Assembly (NCBI RefSeq): GCF_002257645.1
Contig: NZ_NQMO01000001.1
Location: 124,001 to 188,000, forward strand
Direction of reading: 5' to 3'
From: Paenibacillus sp. XY044
GTDB taxonomy: Bacteria; Bacillota; Bacilli; Paenibacillales; Paenibacillaceae
Length of the DNA: 64,000 nt
This document shows positions 17,149 to 24,787 of the stretch, piece after piece. Each line of letters begins with the position of its first letter. Position 1 is the stretch's first letter. Under the pieces are notes generated by a model, which saw only the letters and a list, made by a program, of their open reading frames with translations, had not been told where the DNA came from and did not search any database. The translations under genes and the position numbers were made by a program.

Positions 17149-18051
17149 TTGAACAAGTTTAAATTTTCGCTTATTGTACTGGTTGGCGCCTGCAGCTATG
17201 GCGTCTTGTCCTCGATCATGAAGGTAGGGATGAAGGACGGCTTTACCGTCCCGCAAATGCTGGGGGGCCAGTACGTTTTCGGCTGGACGTTTTTGCTGAT
17301 ATTCATGCTCCTGCTGTCCCGGAAGCGGGTGGCAGGGAGGCAGTGGCTTTCGCTGCTGGCCGTCGGCATTCCTATGAGCGGAACGTCGATTTTTTACGGC
17401 TGGGCGGTGGAGCGGCTGCCCGCATCCATCGCGGTCGTGCTGCTGTTCCAGTTCACCTGGATCGGCGTTTTGCTCGAGGCGGTATGGGAGCGTAAGTTTC
17501 CTGCACGGAGCAAACTCGTGTCGATCTGTTTTCTGATTGTCGGAACGCTGCTGGCTGGCGGCGTCATCTCTGAGAGTCCTGCAAACTTGGATCCGGCAGG
17601 CGTCGTCTATGGTCTCATGGCAGCCCTGTCCTTTGCCGTCTATATATTTGCCAGCGGACGGGTCGGGACCGAAGTGCCCGCAATCAGCAAAAGTCTGTTG
17701 ATCACGAGCGGCTCCGGGGTGATCGTCCTCTCCGTCTTTTCGCCGTCGCTGCTCTGGGACGGTTCGCTAGGAGAAGGGCTGTGGGTATACGGCGTTATTC
17801 TAGGCCTGCTGGGCATTTTGATTCCGGTGCTGTTCTTCGCGATCGGCATGCCGAAGGTAGGCACGGGAACCGGCGCCATCCTGGGAGCGGCGGAGCTGCC
17901 GGCCGCCGTCATTGCTTCGGTGCTGCTCGTTCATGAACATGTCGGCTATCTGCAATGGGCCGGTATTGTTCTGATCTTTATCGGCATTGCCGTTCCGCAG
18001 CTCCGGTTCAACCGCACAAGGCAGCTGCCTGTGCAGGGAGCCGCGGATTGA
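17149..18051 (+). CDS. EamA (DMT) family transporter
   Basis: 300 aa, about ten membrane helices in two tandem EamA repeats (first ending near residue 135, second from about 145, with IGMPKVGTGTGAILGAAELPAAVIASVLLVHEHVG in the second). The family exports amino acids, metabolites or drugs by a drug/metabolite-transporter mechanism. TTG at 17149 is used as start because GAAGGAGAT lies about 10 nt upstream and no ATG is available before residue 25. It stands alone behind a leader with a terminator, suggesting ligand-dependent or attenuated expression. Substrate unknown. Confidence 0.9.
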   Translation: MNKFKFSLIVLVGACSYGVLSSIMKVGMKDGFTVPQMLGGQYVFGWTFLLIFMLLLSRKRVAGRQWLSLLAVGIPMSGTSIFYGWAVERLPASIAVVLLFQFTWIGVLLEAVWERKFPARSKLVSICFLIVGTLLAGGVISESPANLDPAGVVYGLMAALSFAVYIFASGRVGTEVPAISKSLLITSGSGVIVLSVFSPSLLWDGSLGEGLWVYGVILGLLGILIPVLFFAIGMPKVGTGTGAILGAAELPAAVIASVLLVHEHVGYLQWAGIVLIFIGIAVPQLRFNRTRQLPVQGAAD

Positions 18052-18122
18052 CGATGAAGCAGCCCCTGATTGGACCTAACGGCACGGGGTAATGTACAGG
18101 TGTAGACATCTCTTCTTACTTG

Positions 18123-18157
18123 AGCCCGCCGGCGGATTCTGCCGGGGGCTGTTTTTT
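18123..18157 (+). terminator. Intrinsic terminator after the EamA transporter gene
   Basis: AGCCCGCCGGC (18123-18133) pairs with GCCGGGGGCT (18141-18150), then GTTTTTTT. Confidence 0.75.
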
Positions 18158-18257
18158 TGTATAATGAGATTATTATGGCGTGACGGGCTTTCCAAAATGA
18201 GGTAATCTAGTAAGGTCCGCAGTTGACGTACGATTGATTTAGGGGGATCCAGACACA

Positions 18258-18782
18258 ATGGTAATACGGGAAATGCATGTGAACGAAGCGGAAAAGATCC
18301 GCCAAATCGACCGGTCCGAACAGATCGACCGGATTTACAAAATGAACGGCGGTCAGCTCGAAACGGTTCCGATGGGACATGAATGTCCGAACTGGGATGA
18401 GGAACATACGGAAGAAACGATCGACCGCTTTCGGCGTGAATTAGAGCAAGGAGGCACTGCATACGGAGCGTTCGACGGCGAAGTGCTTGCCGGCTTTGGC
18501 GTGCTCGGACACCGGTTCAGAGGCCGCAATCAAGACCAGCTGCAGGTAGACCTGATGTATGTCAGTCGGTCTTACCGGAGACAAGGGCTGGCTACCCGGA
18601 TGATGAACGAGCTGAGCCGCGTGGCCAAGGAGCGCGGAGCAAGCTATTTATACATATCTTCCACGGAAACGGAATCGGCGGTCGGTTTCTACCGCGCCAA
18701 TGGCGGGAACATCACCGAGGAAGTGGACGAGGAGCTGTACCAGCTGGAGCCGGAAGACATTCATATGCTCAAGAAGCTGTAA
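18258..18782 (+). CDS. GNAT family N-acetyltransferase
   Basis: 174 aa single-domain acetyltransferase. LMYVSRSYRRQGLATRMMNELSRVAKERGA is the cofactor-binding motif and SAVGFYRANGG the closing motif. The N-terminal half is charged and includes PMGHECPNWDEEHTEETIDRFRREL. Substrate unknown. It heads a probable run with the next genes (28 bp gap, then overlapping genes). Confidence 0.9.
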   Translation: MVIREMHVNEAEKIRQIDRSEQIDRIYKMNGGQLETVPMGHECPNWDEEHTEETIDRFRRELEQGGTAYGAFDGEVLAGFGVLGHRFRGRNQDQLQVDLMYVSRSYRRQGLATRMMNELSRVAKERGASYLYISSTETESAVGFYRANGGNITEEVDEELYQLEPEDIHMLKKL

Positions 18783-18809
18783 GACCGAGGAAATAGAGGT
18801 GAATGGGCA

Positions 18810-19247
18810 GTGTTCGTGTATATTGCATTCGGAATAGGTATTCTCATCATGATCGGGGCGGGCGTCCTCGCTTGGAAAAATTCCAGAATCATTGCGGAAC
18901 AGAAAAAGCAGCCCGGCCCCAGGCCGATTCACTACACCTATACGGTGCATGTGACCAACCGTTTGGATGAAGAGGAGAGCAGCCGCTTCACCCCGATCTA
19001 TCGAATCTCGTATGAGGATCCGCAAGGAACGATGTATGCTTACTTAAGCAGGGTAACCGGAGAAAGGGAGCTGAAGCTGAACGAAGCATCCGGCATCATG
19101 GAGACCAAGCTGGCGGACGTGCTCGCGAAGGGCCGGCTCAAGGCGGCATCTCCTGTCATGGAGGCGGTCATCGGTGAAGAGGAGAACGAGGCTGTCGCCC
19201 GTTTGAACCAAAAATTAAACGCGTCAGGGGGATTGGTCAATGGATGA
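18810..19247 (+). CDS. Small membrane-anchored protein of unknown function
   Basis: 145 aa, GTG start. A single hydrophobic helix at residues 3-22 (YIAFGIGILIMIGAGVLAW) is followed by a soluble, mostly charged domain with a beta-rich stretch (IHYTYTVHVTNRLDEEESSRF). I do not recognise the family. It overlaps the next gene, a HAD phosphatase, by 8 bp, so the two are translationally coupled. Confidence 0.75.
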   Translation: MFVYIAFGIGILIMIGAGVLAWKNSRIIAEQKKQPGPRPIHYTYTVHVTNRLDEEESSRFTPIYRISYEDPQGTMYAYLSRVTGERELKLNEASGIMETKLADVLAKGRLKAASPVMEAVIGEEENEAVARLNQKLNASGGLVNG

Positions 19248-19941
19248 CGTGACAAAGCGGCCGATTCGGGCGGTGTTGTTTGATTTCGACGGGACGCTGG
19301 CGGATACTTTGCCATTGTCTTTTTATGCTTTCCAGGAAGTGTTCCGAAAGCACACCGCGAAGGAGTACAGCCGCGAGGAGATCGTGGCTTGGTTTGGACC
19401 GACGGAGGAAGGCATTATCGGCCAGGTTTTGAATTCCCACGAGTCACTGCCGGAAGCCATTGACGACTATTACCGGATCTATGAGGCATATCACGACCGG
19501 ATGCTCTCCCTGTCGGGGGAAATCCGCGGCATGCTGAACCAGCTGCAGGACATGTCCATTTCGATGGGTATCATCACAGGCAAAAGCCGCAGGTCGCTCG
19601 ACATCTCTTCGGCGAAGCTTGCCATGGGTTCTTATTTTACCGTAGGCTTTGCCGGGGATGAGCTTATCCGGCCCAAGCCGGACCGGGAAGGCATCGACCG
19701 GGCAATGGCCGTGCTTGGGGTTGCGCCAGAGGAGACGCTGTTTATCGGTGACAGCCATGCCGATATGGCGGCCGGGCGGGCAGCAGGCACTCGGATCGGC
19801 GGTGCGATGTGGTTTGAAACGGTTCAGAGTCAGGATCTTCTCCCGGTCCCCGATTATGTTTTCACCTCGCCGCTTCAAGTGGTGGAGCTGATCGGCAGAT
19901 TAAACCAAGGCAAAGGATACAACCCAAAAGCGAAGGAGTGA
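19240..19941 (+). CDS. HAD superfamily hydrolase, phosphoglycolate-phosphatase-like
   Basis: 233 aa. Motif I is VLFDFDGTLADT (residues about 12-23), motif II threonine lies in SMGIITGKSR, the lysine in RPKPDREGI, and the motif IV acidic pair in TLFIGDSHADMAAGRAAG. A helical cap sits between motifs I and II, as in phosphoglycolate phosphatase and related class-I HAD enzymes that remove phosphate from small metabolites. It overlaps the upstream membrane-protein gene and is 6 bp ahead of a GNAT gene, so all three may be one transcript. Confidence 0.9.
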   Translation: MDDVTKRPIRAVLFDFDGTLADTLPLSFYAFQEVFRKHTAKEYSREEIVAWFGPTEEGIIGQVLNSHESLPEAIDDYYRIYEAYHDRMLSLSGEIRGMLNQLQDMSISMGIITGKSRRSLDISSAKLAMGSYFTVGFAGDELIRPKPDREGIDRAMAVLGVAPEETLFIGDSHADMAAGRAAGTRIGGAMWFETVQSQDLLPVPDYVFTSPLQVVELIGRLNQGKGYNPKAKE

Positions 19942-19947
19942 AGGCAC

Positions 19948-20850
19948 ATGCACGTCGTTCCATTTCAGGATCCGGAAGCATTTTTGGAGCATACGGAGCC
20001 GGTACTGCTTGAGAATGAACTGCTGAACAATCTCCCGCTCGGTATTCTGTATCGATTGGTGGACACCATGAAAGAAGAGGGAGGTATTCCGCGGCATGGT
20101 GAGGGCAGCAGCCGGCTGTTTCTGGCAACGGTTCAGAAGGAAGAGCAGCCCCTGCTCGTACTCATCCAGACGCTATCGCATCTGATTCTGTACGCAAGCG
20201 ATGAAGTCGGCGGACCGGATCAGCTTCGGGCTTGCTGCGGCGAGGCGGTGGACTATATCATCCGTCAGGGTGAGGTATCCCAGATCCCGAGCATTATCGG
20301 GCTGACATCAACCGCTCAAATGTTTGCAGAGGTTTGGCGCGAAAAGACCGGCATTTCCTACCAAGTCGGGATGAACCAGCGGATATACCGCTGCACGGAA
20401 GTCAACCCTATTTCTGAAAGCGAAGGACAGTTGAGGGAAGCGGGACCGGATGATATTCCGCTCATCATAAAGTGGGTGCTGGACTTCAGCCGCGAAGCGC
20501 TGGAGCCGATCCCGCAGGAGGAAGCGGAGCGGATCGCCAGGAGGGGAGTCGCCTTGTCTTCCATCTATATCTGGGATGACGGGGAACCTGTCTCCATGGT
20601 CCAAAAATCGCGCCCGACCAAGCGCGGAATCGTGGTCACGCTGGTCTACACGCCTCGTGGGCTGCGCGGCAGGGGTTATGCAAGTTCGTCTGTAGCCGAA
20701 TTGACCCGGCGGCTCTTGAACGGTGAGTACGAGTTCGCCTGCCTGTACACGGATCTCAGCAATCCGGTGTCCAACCATATTTACATGAACATCGGCTACG
20801 AGCCTGCGGCGGATTCCATCGTTTATGTATTCGACCGGTCTGGCGATTAG
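19948..20850 (+). CDS. GNAT family N-acetyltransferase with N-terminal extension
   Basis: 300 aa. The C-terminal part carries VVTLVYTPRGLRGRGYASSSVAELTRRLL and NPVSNHIYMNIGYEP, the GNAT cofactor and closing motifs. The first 160 residues form a separate domain (MHVVPFQDPEAFLEHTEPVL at the start), as in a known group of two-domain Bacillota acetyltransferases. The start ATG follows GCGAAGGAG and is 6 bp from the HAD gene. Substrate unknown. Confidence 0.88.
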   Translation: MHVVPFQDPEAFLEHTEPVLLENELLNNLPLGILYRLVDTMKEEGGIPRHGEGSSRLFLATVQKEEQPLLVLIQTLSHLILYASDEVGGPDQLRACCGEAVDYIIRQGEVSQIPSIIGLTSTAQMFAEVWREKTGISYQVGMNQRIYRCTEVNPISESEGQLREAGPDDIPLIIKWVLDFSREALEPIPQEEAERIARRGVALSSIYIWDDGEPVSMVQKSRPTKRGIVVTLVYTPRGLRGRGYASSSVAELTRRLLNGEYEFACLYTDLSNPVSNHIYMNIGYEPAADSIVYVFDRSGD

Positions 20851-20851
20851 G

Positions 20852-21049
20852 CTACATATGATAACTGCCCGTAGGTTCGTTTAAAACCCATTCCAGCATG
20901 GTCAGCATGTCCTCGATGCGGAGCAGCTGGGCGGACAGCGAGGAATGGACCGGCGAGCCCGGTTCAGCCGATTCGATGCGGGAGAGCAGCGGCTTTTTTT
21001 GCATCAGCAGTTCGTTCATTTTGGATTTAACCTGGTTTTCGGTTCTCAT
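20852..21049 (-). CDS. Small helical protein of unknown function
   Basis: 65 aa. ATG 21049 is preceded by TGGAGGT at ideal spacing, which supports a real gene despite its size. The sequence is helical and charged, with no membrane segment. It is convergent with, and almost abuts, the GNAT gene. Family not recognised. Confidence 0.65.
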   Translation of the reverse strand: MRTENQVKSKMNELLMQKKPLLSRIESAEPGSPVHSSLSAQLLRIEDMLTMLEWVLNEPTGSYHM

Positions 21050-21161
21050 TGTTATACCTCCATGTGCAGTTGTTGCGGTACCATGATGATTATACCAGTC
21101 TTGAAGGGCAGGTCCATAACCGAATCGGCCCGTCCACTATACCAAGGAGATGATGAGGAAT

Positions 21162-21842
21162 ATGAATCTGAAGAAAATGGCTGCGGAAAAAGCGGTTGAA
21201 TACGTTGAGGACGGCATGCGCGTCGGTCTGGGGACAGGCTCTACCGCTTACTGGGCGATCAAGAGAATCGGTGAGCGCGTCAGGGAAGGGATGACCATAC
21301 AGGCCGTGGCGACCTCCAAGGCTTCGGAGAAGCTGGCGGCTGAGGAAGGGATTCCGCTGGTGCCTTTTCACCAATTGGACGGTCTGGACCTGACCATTGA
21401 CGGTGCAGACGAAGTCAATCCGGAACTGAGCCTGATTAAAGGCGGGGGCGGAGCGCTGCTCCGGGAAAAAATCGTCGCCTACCATAGCAAGCAGCTGATC
21501 ATTATTGCCGACGAGCACAAAGTAGTAAATACGCTGGGCGCTTTTCCCCTCCCGGTGGAGATCATCCCGTTTGCGCATGAATGGACGCTGGGGTCGCTGA
21601 AGAAGCTTGGATGCAGCCCGCAGCTGCGCACCGATAACGACCAGCTGTACGTCACCGACAACGGAAACTATATCGCCGATTGCCGCTTCGGGGAAATTAC
21701 CGATCCTGCCAAACTGCATCAGCAGCTGTTATACATTCCGGGCGTGGTGGACAACGGTCTGTTCATCGGGATGGCGGACCGTGCGGTGATCGCCGGCAGC
21801 GACGGAACGGTTAAAATCATGGAGCGTCCGCTGAACCGGTAG
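21162..21842 (+). CDS. rpiA: Ribose-5-phosphate isomerase A
   Basis: 226 aa enzyme interconverting ribose-5-phosphate and ribulose-5-phosphate in the pentose-phosphate pathway. Hallmarks: VGLGTGSTAYWAI near the N-terminus, LDLTIDGADEVNPELSLIKGGGGALLREK in the middle, and NGLFIGMADRAVI near the end. Length fits the family (about 220-230). ATG codons at 21150, 21153 and 21162 are all in frame; 21162 has the best distance from AAGGAG and gives the family-like start MNLKKMAAEKAVEYV. Less than 20 bp before the VanZ gene. Confidence 0.95.
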   Translation: MNLKKMAAEKAVEYVEDGMRVGLGTGSTAYWAIKRIGERVREGMTIQAVATSKASEKLAAEEGIPLVPFHQLDGLDLTIDGADEVNPELSLIKGGGGALLREKIVAYHSKQLIIIADEHKVVNTLGAFPLPVEIIPFAHEWTLGSLKKLGCSPQLRTDNDQLYVTDNGNYIADCRFGEITDPAKLHQQLLYIPGVVDNGLFIGMADRAVIAGSDGTVKIMERPLNR

Positions 21843-21856
21843 GTCTGGCGCAATTC

Positions 21857-22321
21857 ATGAAACAACCGGTGTTATCCGCTAAATGGCGGAGCCTGCTGAC
21901 CATGTTGATCGTCGGTTATACGCTTCTTCTCCTCTATTGGATGTTCCTGGGATTCGGACGGCGCCCGGGTTCATCCTTTCATTATAATGTGATTCCTTTG
22001 CGAACGATCCGGCTGTACATTCAGTATGGCTGGACGATGTCCCCGATAATATGGATCATCAATTTGTTCGGCAATATGGCGGTGTTCGTCCCTTTCGGCC
22101 TCCTGCTGCCGCTGCTGATCAAGAAGCTGCAGTCGTGGCTTGTGCTAACGGCGGTCTTCGTTTCGTTCATCCTGATCGTGGAAAGGGCGCAGATGCTGCT
22201 GCGGGTAGGAAGCTTTGACGTGGATGACGTGATTCTGAATACATTTGGCGTGTGGATCGGATGGACAATCTCCAGCATTTGGCGGGGCCGGATCGGCACA
22301 GAAAGAGGAACAAAGGTTTGA
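21857..22321 (+). CDS. VanZ family membrane protein
   Basis: 154 aa with four hydrophobic segments and VanZ-like features (YNVIPLRTIRLY near the N-terminus, LFGNMAVFVPFGLLLPLL in the middle, DVDDVILNTFGVWIGW near the end). VanZ proteins influence teicoplanin and lipoglycopeptide susceptibility; the biochemical role is unclear and many copies have no tie to resistance. It lies 14 bp after rpiA and probably shares its transcript. Confidence 0.9.
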   Translation: MKQPVLSAKWRSLLTMLIVGYTLLLLYWMFLGFGRRPGSSFHYNVIPLRTIRLYIQYGWTMSPIIWIINLFGNMAVFVPFGLLLPLLIKKLQSWLVLTAVFVSFILIVERAQMLLRVGSFDVDDVILNTFGVWIGWTISSIWRGRIGTERGTKV

Positions 22322-22358
22322 CATCATCGCGTCTTTCGATTATCTTAGCATTAAGATA
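22318..22358 (+). promoter_or_regulatory. Promoter and MarR-type operator of the MarR-ywbE operon
   Basis: TTGACA (22318-22323), 17-nt spacer, TATCTT (22341-22346). The -10 is the left arm of an 18-bp palindrome TATCTTA-GCAT-TAAGATA (22341-22358), so a bound repressor would block the -10 and the start site. The form resembles the published MhqR operator of Bacillus subtilis, TATCTCGA-type. Autoregulation by the adjacent MarR protein is the simplest reading. Confidence 0.75.
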
Positions 22359-22378
22359 GCGCGTTTGGAGGTTTTTAC

Positions 22379-22846
22379 ATGGCTGGAAAAACTAGCAACG
22401 ATGAATTGTCCCTGGATTTATTTATTGTACTTGCCCGCGCCTATAATTCAGTAGTTGCCCACTCCATACGTGATATTCAAAGCCACGGTTTGAATTCAAC
22501 GGAATTCGGAGTCCTGGATCTGCTATATCACAAAGGGCCCCAACCACTGCAAAAAATCGGGGAGAAGGTACTGATATCCAGCGGGAATATTACGTACGTG
22601 GCGGACAAGCTGCAGAAAAAGAACCTGCTTGTCCGCAAGGCGTCGCCGGATGACCGGCGGGTCATATTCGCAGATCTGACCGATGAGGGGCGAGCTTTCT
22701 TCCAGAGCATTTTTCCACAGCATCAGGAGGTTCTGGTCCGCGCGGTGGAAGATCTGGACAGCGAAGAGAAGAAGCAGGCGATTCAGCTGCTGCGCAAGCT
22801 CGGATTGTCGGCAGAGCGAAAATTCAAGGAGAGTGGGGCCATATGA
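22379..22846 (+). CDS. MarR family transcriptional regulator, MhqR-like
   Basis: 155 aa winged-helix protein. LNSTEFGVLDLLYHKGPQPLQKIGEKVLISSGNITYVADKLQKKNLLVRKASPDDRRV is split by me across the DNA-binding domain of the MarR family, with the wing residues DDRR intact. The layout resembles quinone/catechol-responsive MhqR, but there is no obvious redox cysteine, so a small-molecule ligand is more likely. A palindrome overlaps its own -10 element. ATGA overlap with the ywbE-like gene implies coupling. Confidence 0.9.
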   Translation: MAGKTSNDELSLDLFIVLARAYNSVVAHSIRDIQSHGLNSTEFGVLDLLYHKGPQPLQKIGEKVLISSGNITYVADKLQKKNLLVRKASPDDRRVIFADLTDEGRAFFQSIFPQHQEVLVRAVEDLDSEEKKQAIQLLRKLGLSAERKFKESGAI

Positions 22847-23040
22847 ACGGACAGCTCCGCGCAAACATCCGTCCCGGCCTTGAAGTGGACATCGTGCTGA
22901 AGCAGGATCAGCGTACAGGCAAAAGGACGCGCGGCATCGTGAAGGATATCCTGACCAATTCCGCCCAGCATCCGCACGGTATCAAGGTCAGGTTGACCGA
23001 CGGACAGGTCGGGCGGGTTCAAGAAATCATCACGCAATAA
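22843..23040 (+). CDS. ywbE: YwbE family protein
   Basis: 65 aa. The whole protein matches the small YwbE family as I recall it: NIRPGLEVDIVLKQDQRTGKRTRG-like beginning, then VKDILTNSAQHPHGIKVRL and a GRVQEI ending. Function unknown. It starts in the ATGA overlap with the MarR gene, so expression follows that regulator. Confidence 0.88.
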   Translation: MNGQLRANIRPGLEVDIVLKQDQRTGKRTRGIVKDILTNSAQHPHGIKVRLTDGQVGRVQEIITQ

Positions 23041-23083
23041 ATGCTTGGAATCGGGAAAAGTAAGGCAGAAGTGCTGACGCAAG

Positions 23084-23127
23084 AAAAACAGCCGCTGCCC
23101 GCCGGAATGGCGGGAGCGGCTGTTTTT
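23084..23127 (+). terminator. Strong intrinsic terminator after ywbE
   Basis: AAAAACAGCCGCT (23084-23096) pairs with AGCGGCTGTTTTT (23115-23127), extended by CCCGCC/GGCGGG in the stem, ending in a T tract. Confidence 0.85.
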
Positions 23128-23266
23128 CTCTGTCTTGTGGACCGTTATCGCTTGCAAGGCTTTATTTTATCGGATGATCGTGTGAAGTCAGAAGTGTGAA
23201 GCGTGAGGCCCGCTGTACATGCGGCCCTCACAGAGATCATGCCAACGGCCGCTCTGTCCCTGGCGG

Positions 23267-23566
23267 TTACAGATGAAACCGTTCAAGCTGATCCAACTGC
23301 TTTTCTGTGTGCAAAATTTCGCGCTGCTTTGGCCCGATCAGGTCAAAATGGGGAAAAGGAGAGCGGTTGTGTATATACTTCGGGGAAAGTCCGTGGCTGA
23401 CGCACCAGTCGGCGAGCCGGCCCAAATCCGAGCAGCCGACCTTGGTGACCGTCGTCATCCCGGGAAAACGCGGGTCCAGCCAGTAGTGCGTCAAATACGC
23501 GATTTCCCCCCGGCCGACCGCCTCCTTCCACCGGTTCAATTCATTGCGATTAATTCCAAAAGCCAT
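23267..23566 (-). CDS. Small conserved protein, possibly YneQ-like
   Basis: 99 aa, no membrane segment. Begins MAFGINRNELNRWKEAV and contains EIAYLTHYWLDPRFPGMTTV and HFDLIGPKQREIL, a pattern I associate with an uncharacterised Bacillota family (YneQ-type) from memory, not from a search. Function unknown. It is transcribed on its own, codirectional with the MmyB-type regulator upstream of it. Confidence 0.7.
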   Translation of the reverse strand: MAFGINRNELNRWKEAVGRGEIAYLTHYWLDPRFPGMTTVTKVGCSDLGRLADWCVSHGLSPKYIHNRSPFPHFDLIGPKQREILHTEKQLDQLERFHL

Positions 23567-23670
23567 CCTGTATTCATCCCCATCTATTTCGTCATTCGTT
23601 TTCGTGTATTAACCACGCGTGTCCGACTATTATTATAGTCATTCTGCTTAGAACTTTGCGGCTGCACCAC

Positions 23671-24519
23671 TTAAGCGCCTGCAGTCCGCTGCATCAGACG
23701 CTCCAGCTTGGTTTCGGTCGGCGACCCGGCGCACGGCGTATAAATGCTGCAGCGCAAATCGCTGCGGCCTTGAACCTGCAGCGAAGTCAAATCGAACAGC
23801 ATTTTCCCGGCTTTGGCATGTCTGAACTCAATCAGCACCTCCGGCGCCGAGCTGACCTGGCTCTGCTTCCACAGCGTCAGAAATTCCGGATCCGTATCCT
23901 CCATTTCCCGCAGAAACTGCTCATACCATTCGTCATCGACGTACTGCCCATAATACGCACGGAAGATCGACAGAAACCCCATAATAAAATGCTCCCAGTT
24001 AACCGCCAGCCTGCGCAGCTCCTTGCGGGTAAACAGGAGGCGGATCAGGTTCCGCTCCTCGGGCGGAATCTGGGTAAAGTCGAGAAACACGTGGGCGGCC
24101 GCTTCGTTCCAGCCCACAATTTGGCAGCGCCGATCCGAAATGATCGTCGGACAGTAATGGAGCTCGTCCACGATTTTTTGCAGCGCCGGGCTGATCTGCG
24201 GCTGCTCCTGCTGTATCGGGGCGGCAGCGGAGCCGCTCTCCAGGGCGAGCGAAAATAGATATTTCCGCTCGTCCGCAGTCAGCCTGAGCGCGGACGCGAC
24301 GCAGTCGAGTACCGACGCGGACACTTTGATGTCCCGTCCCTGTTCAAGCCAAGTATACCAGGTGCTGCTGACCCCCGCGAGCTGTGCCACTTCTTCCCGC
24401 CGGAGTCCGGGCGTCCGCCGGCGGGTCCCCTGCGGCAGTCCGACCGCTTCCGGCTGCAGTTTGGCCCGCTGGTTTTTCAGAAAAGCGGAAAGCGCGTTAA
24501 GTCGTGCCTGCTGATTCAT
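23671..24519 (-). CDS. Helix-turn-helix regulator with MmyB-like ligand domain
   Basis: 282 aa. The N-terminus is a Xre-type HTH (TRRRTPGLRREEVAQLAGVSSTWYTWLEQGRD) and the rest is an MmyB-like PAS-fold domain (IVGWNEAAAHVFLDFTQIPPEERNLIRLLF). In characterised relatives this domain binds a lipid or fatty acid-like ligand. It is divergent from, and 268 bp from, a stand-alone FabF paralogue at 24788, so control of that gene is plausible. Confidence 0.9.
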   Translation of the reverse strand: MNQQARLNALSAFLKNQRAKLQPEAVGLPQGTRRRTPGLRREEVAQLAGVSSTWYTWLEQGRDIKVSASVLDCVASALRLTADERKYLFSLALESGSAAAPIQQEQPQISPALQKIVDELHYCPTIISDRRCQIVGWNEAAAHVFLDFTQIPPEERNLIRLLFTRKELRRLAVNWEHFIMGFLSIFRAYYGQYVDDEWYEQFLREMEDTDPEFLTLWKQSQVSSAPEVLIEFRHAKAGKMLFDLTSLQVQGRSDLRCSIYTPCAGSPTETKLERLMQRTAGA

Positions 24520-24718
24520 CAGTTCTCACACCTCTTTTCAAAGTTAAAACCGTTATGACCCTGTATATGTTTTTCACTTCCAAGTCATCCCGCTTGGTCA
24601 TTTTGTAGGTTGCTTTTTAGGTCCATTTTTGTAGGTCCCTTTGTAAATCCCTGTGTAAGCCCTCCCATAGTGGTTATGAGGGTACTCCTTATGATGGTGT
24701 TCTTTATACTAGGATAAA

Positions 24719-24734
24719 CTATTACTTGTAATAG
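24719..24734. promoter_or_regulatory. Palindrome upstream of the second FabF gene
   Basis: CTATTAC-TT-GTAATAG is a perfect 7-bp inverted repeat with a 2-nt centre, 54 bp before ATG 24788 in the gap shared with the divergent MmyB-type regulator. Size and position fit an operator for a dimeric regulator. It is not the FapR consensus. Confidence 0.45.
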
Positions 24735-24787
24735 GATAAATGCTATGGAAAGATGATATCATAATTTGAGTTTGGGAGGAATACCAG

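Noticed and set aside
24719..24734. FapR operator before the second FabF gene
   Set aside because: The palindrome CTATTAC-TT-GTAATAG lacks the TTAGTACC half-site that is seen at 49135-49153.
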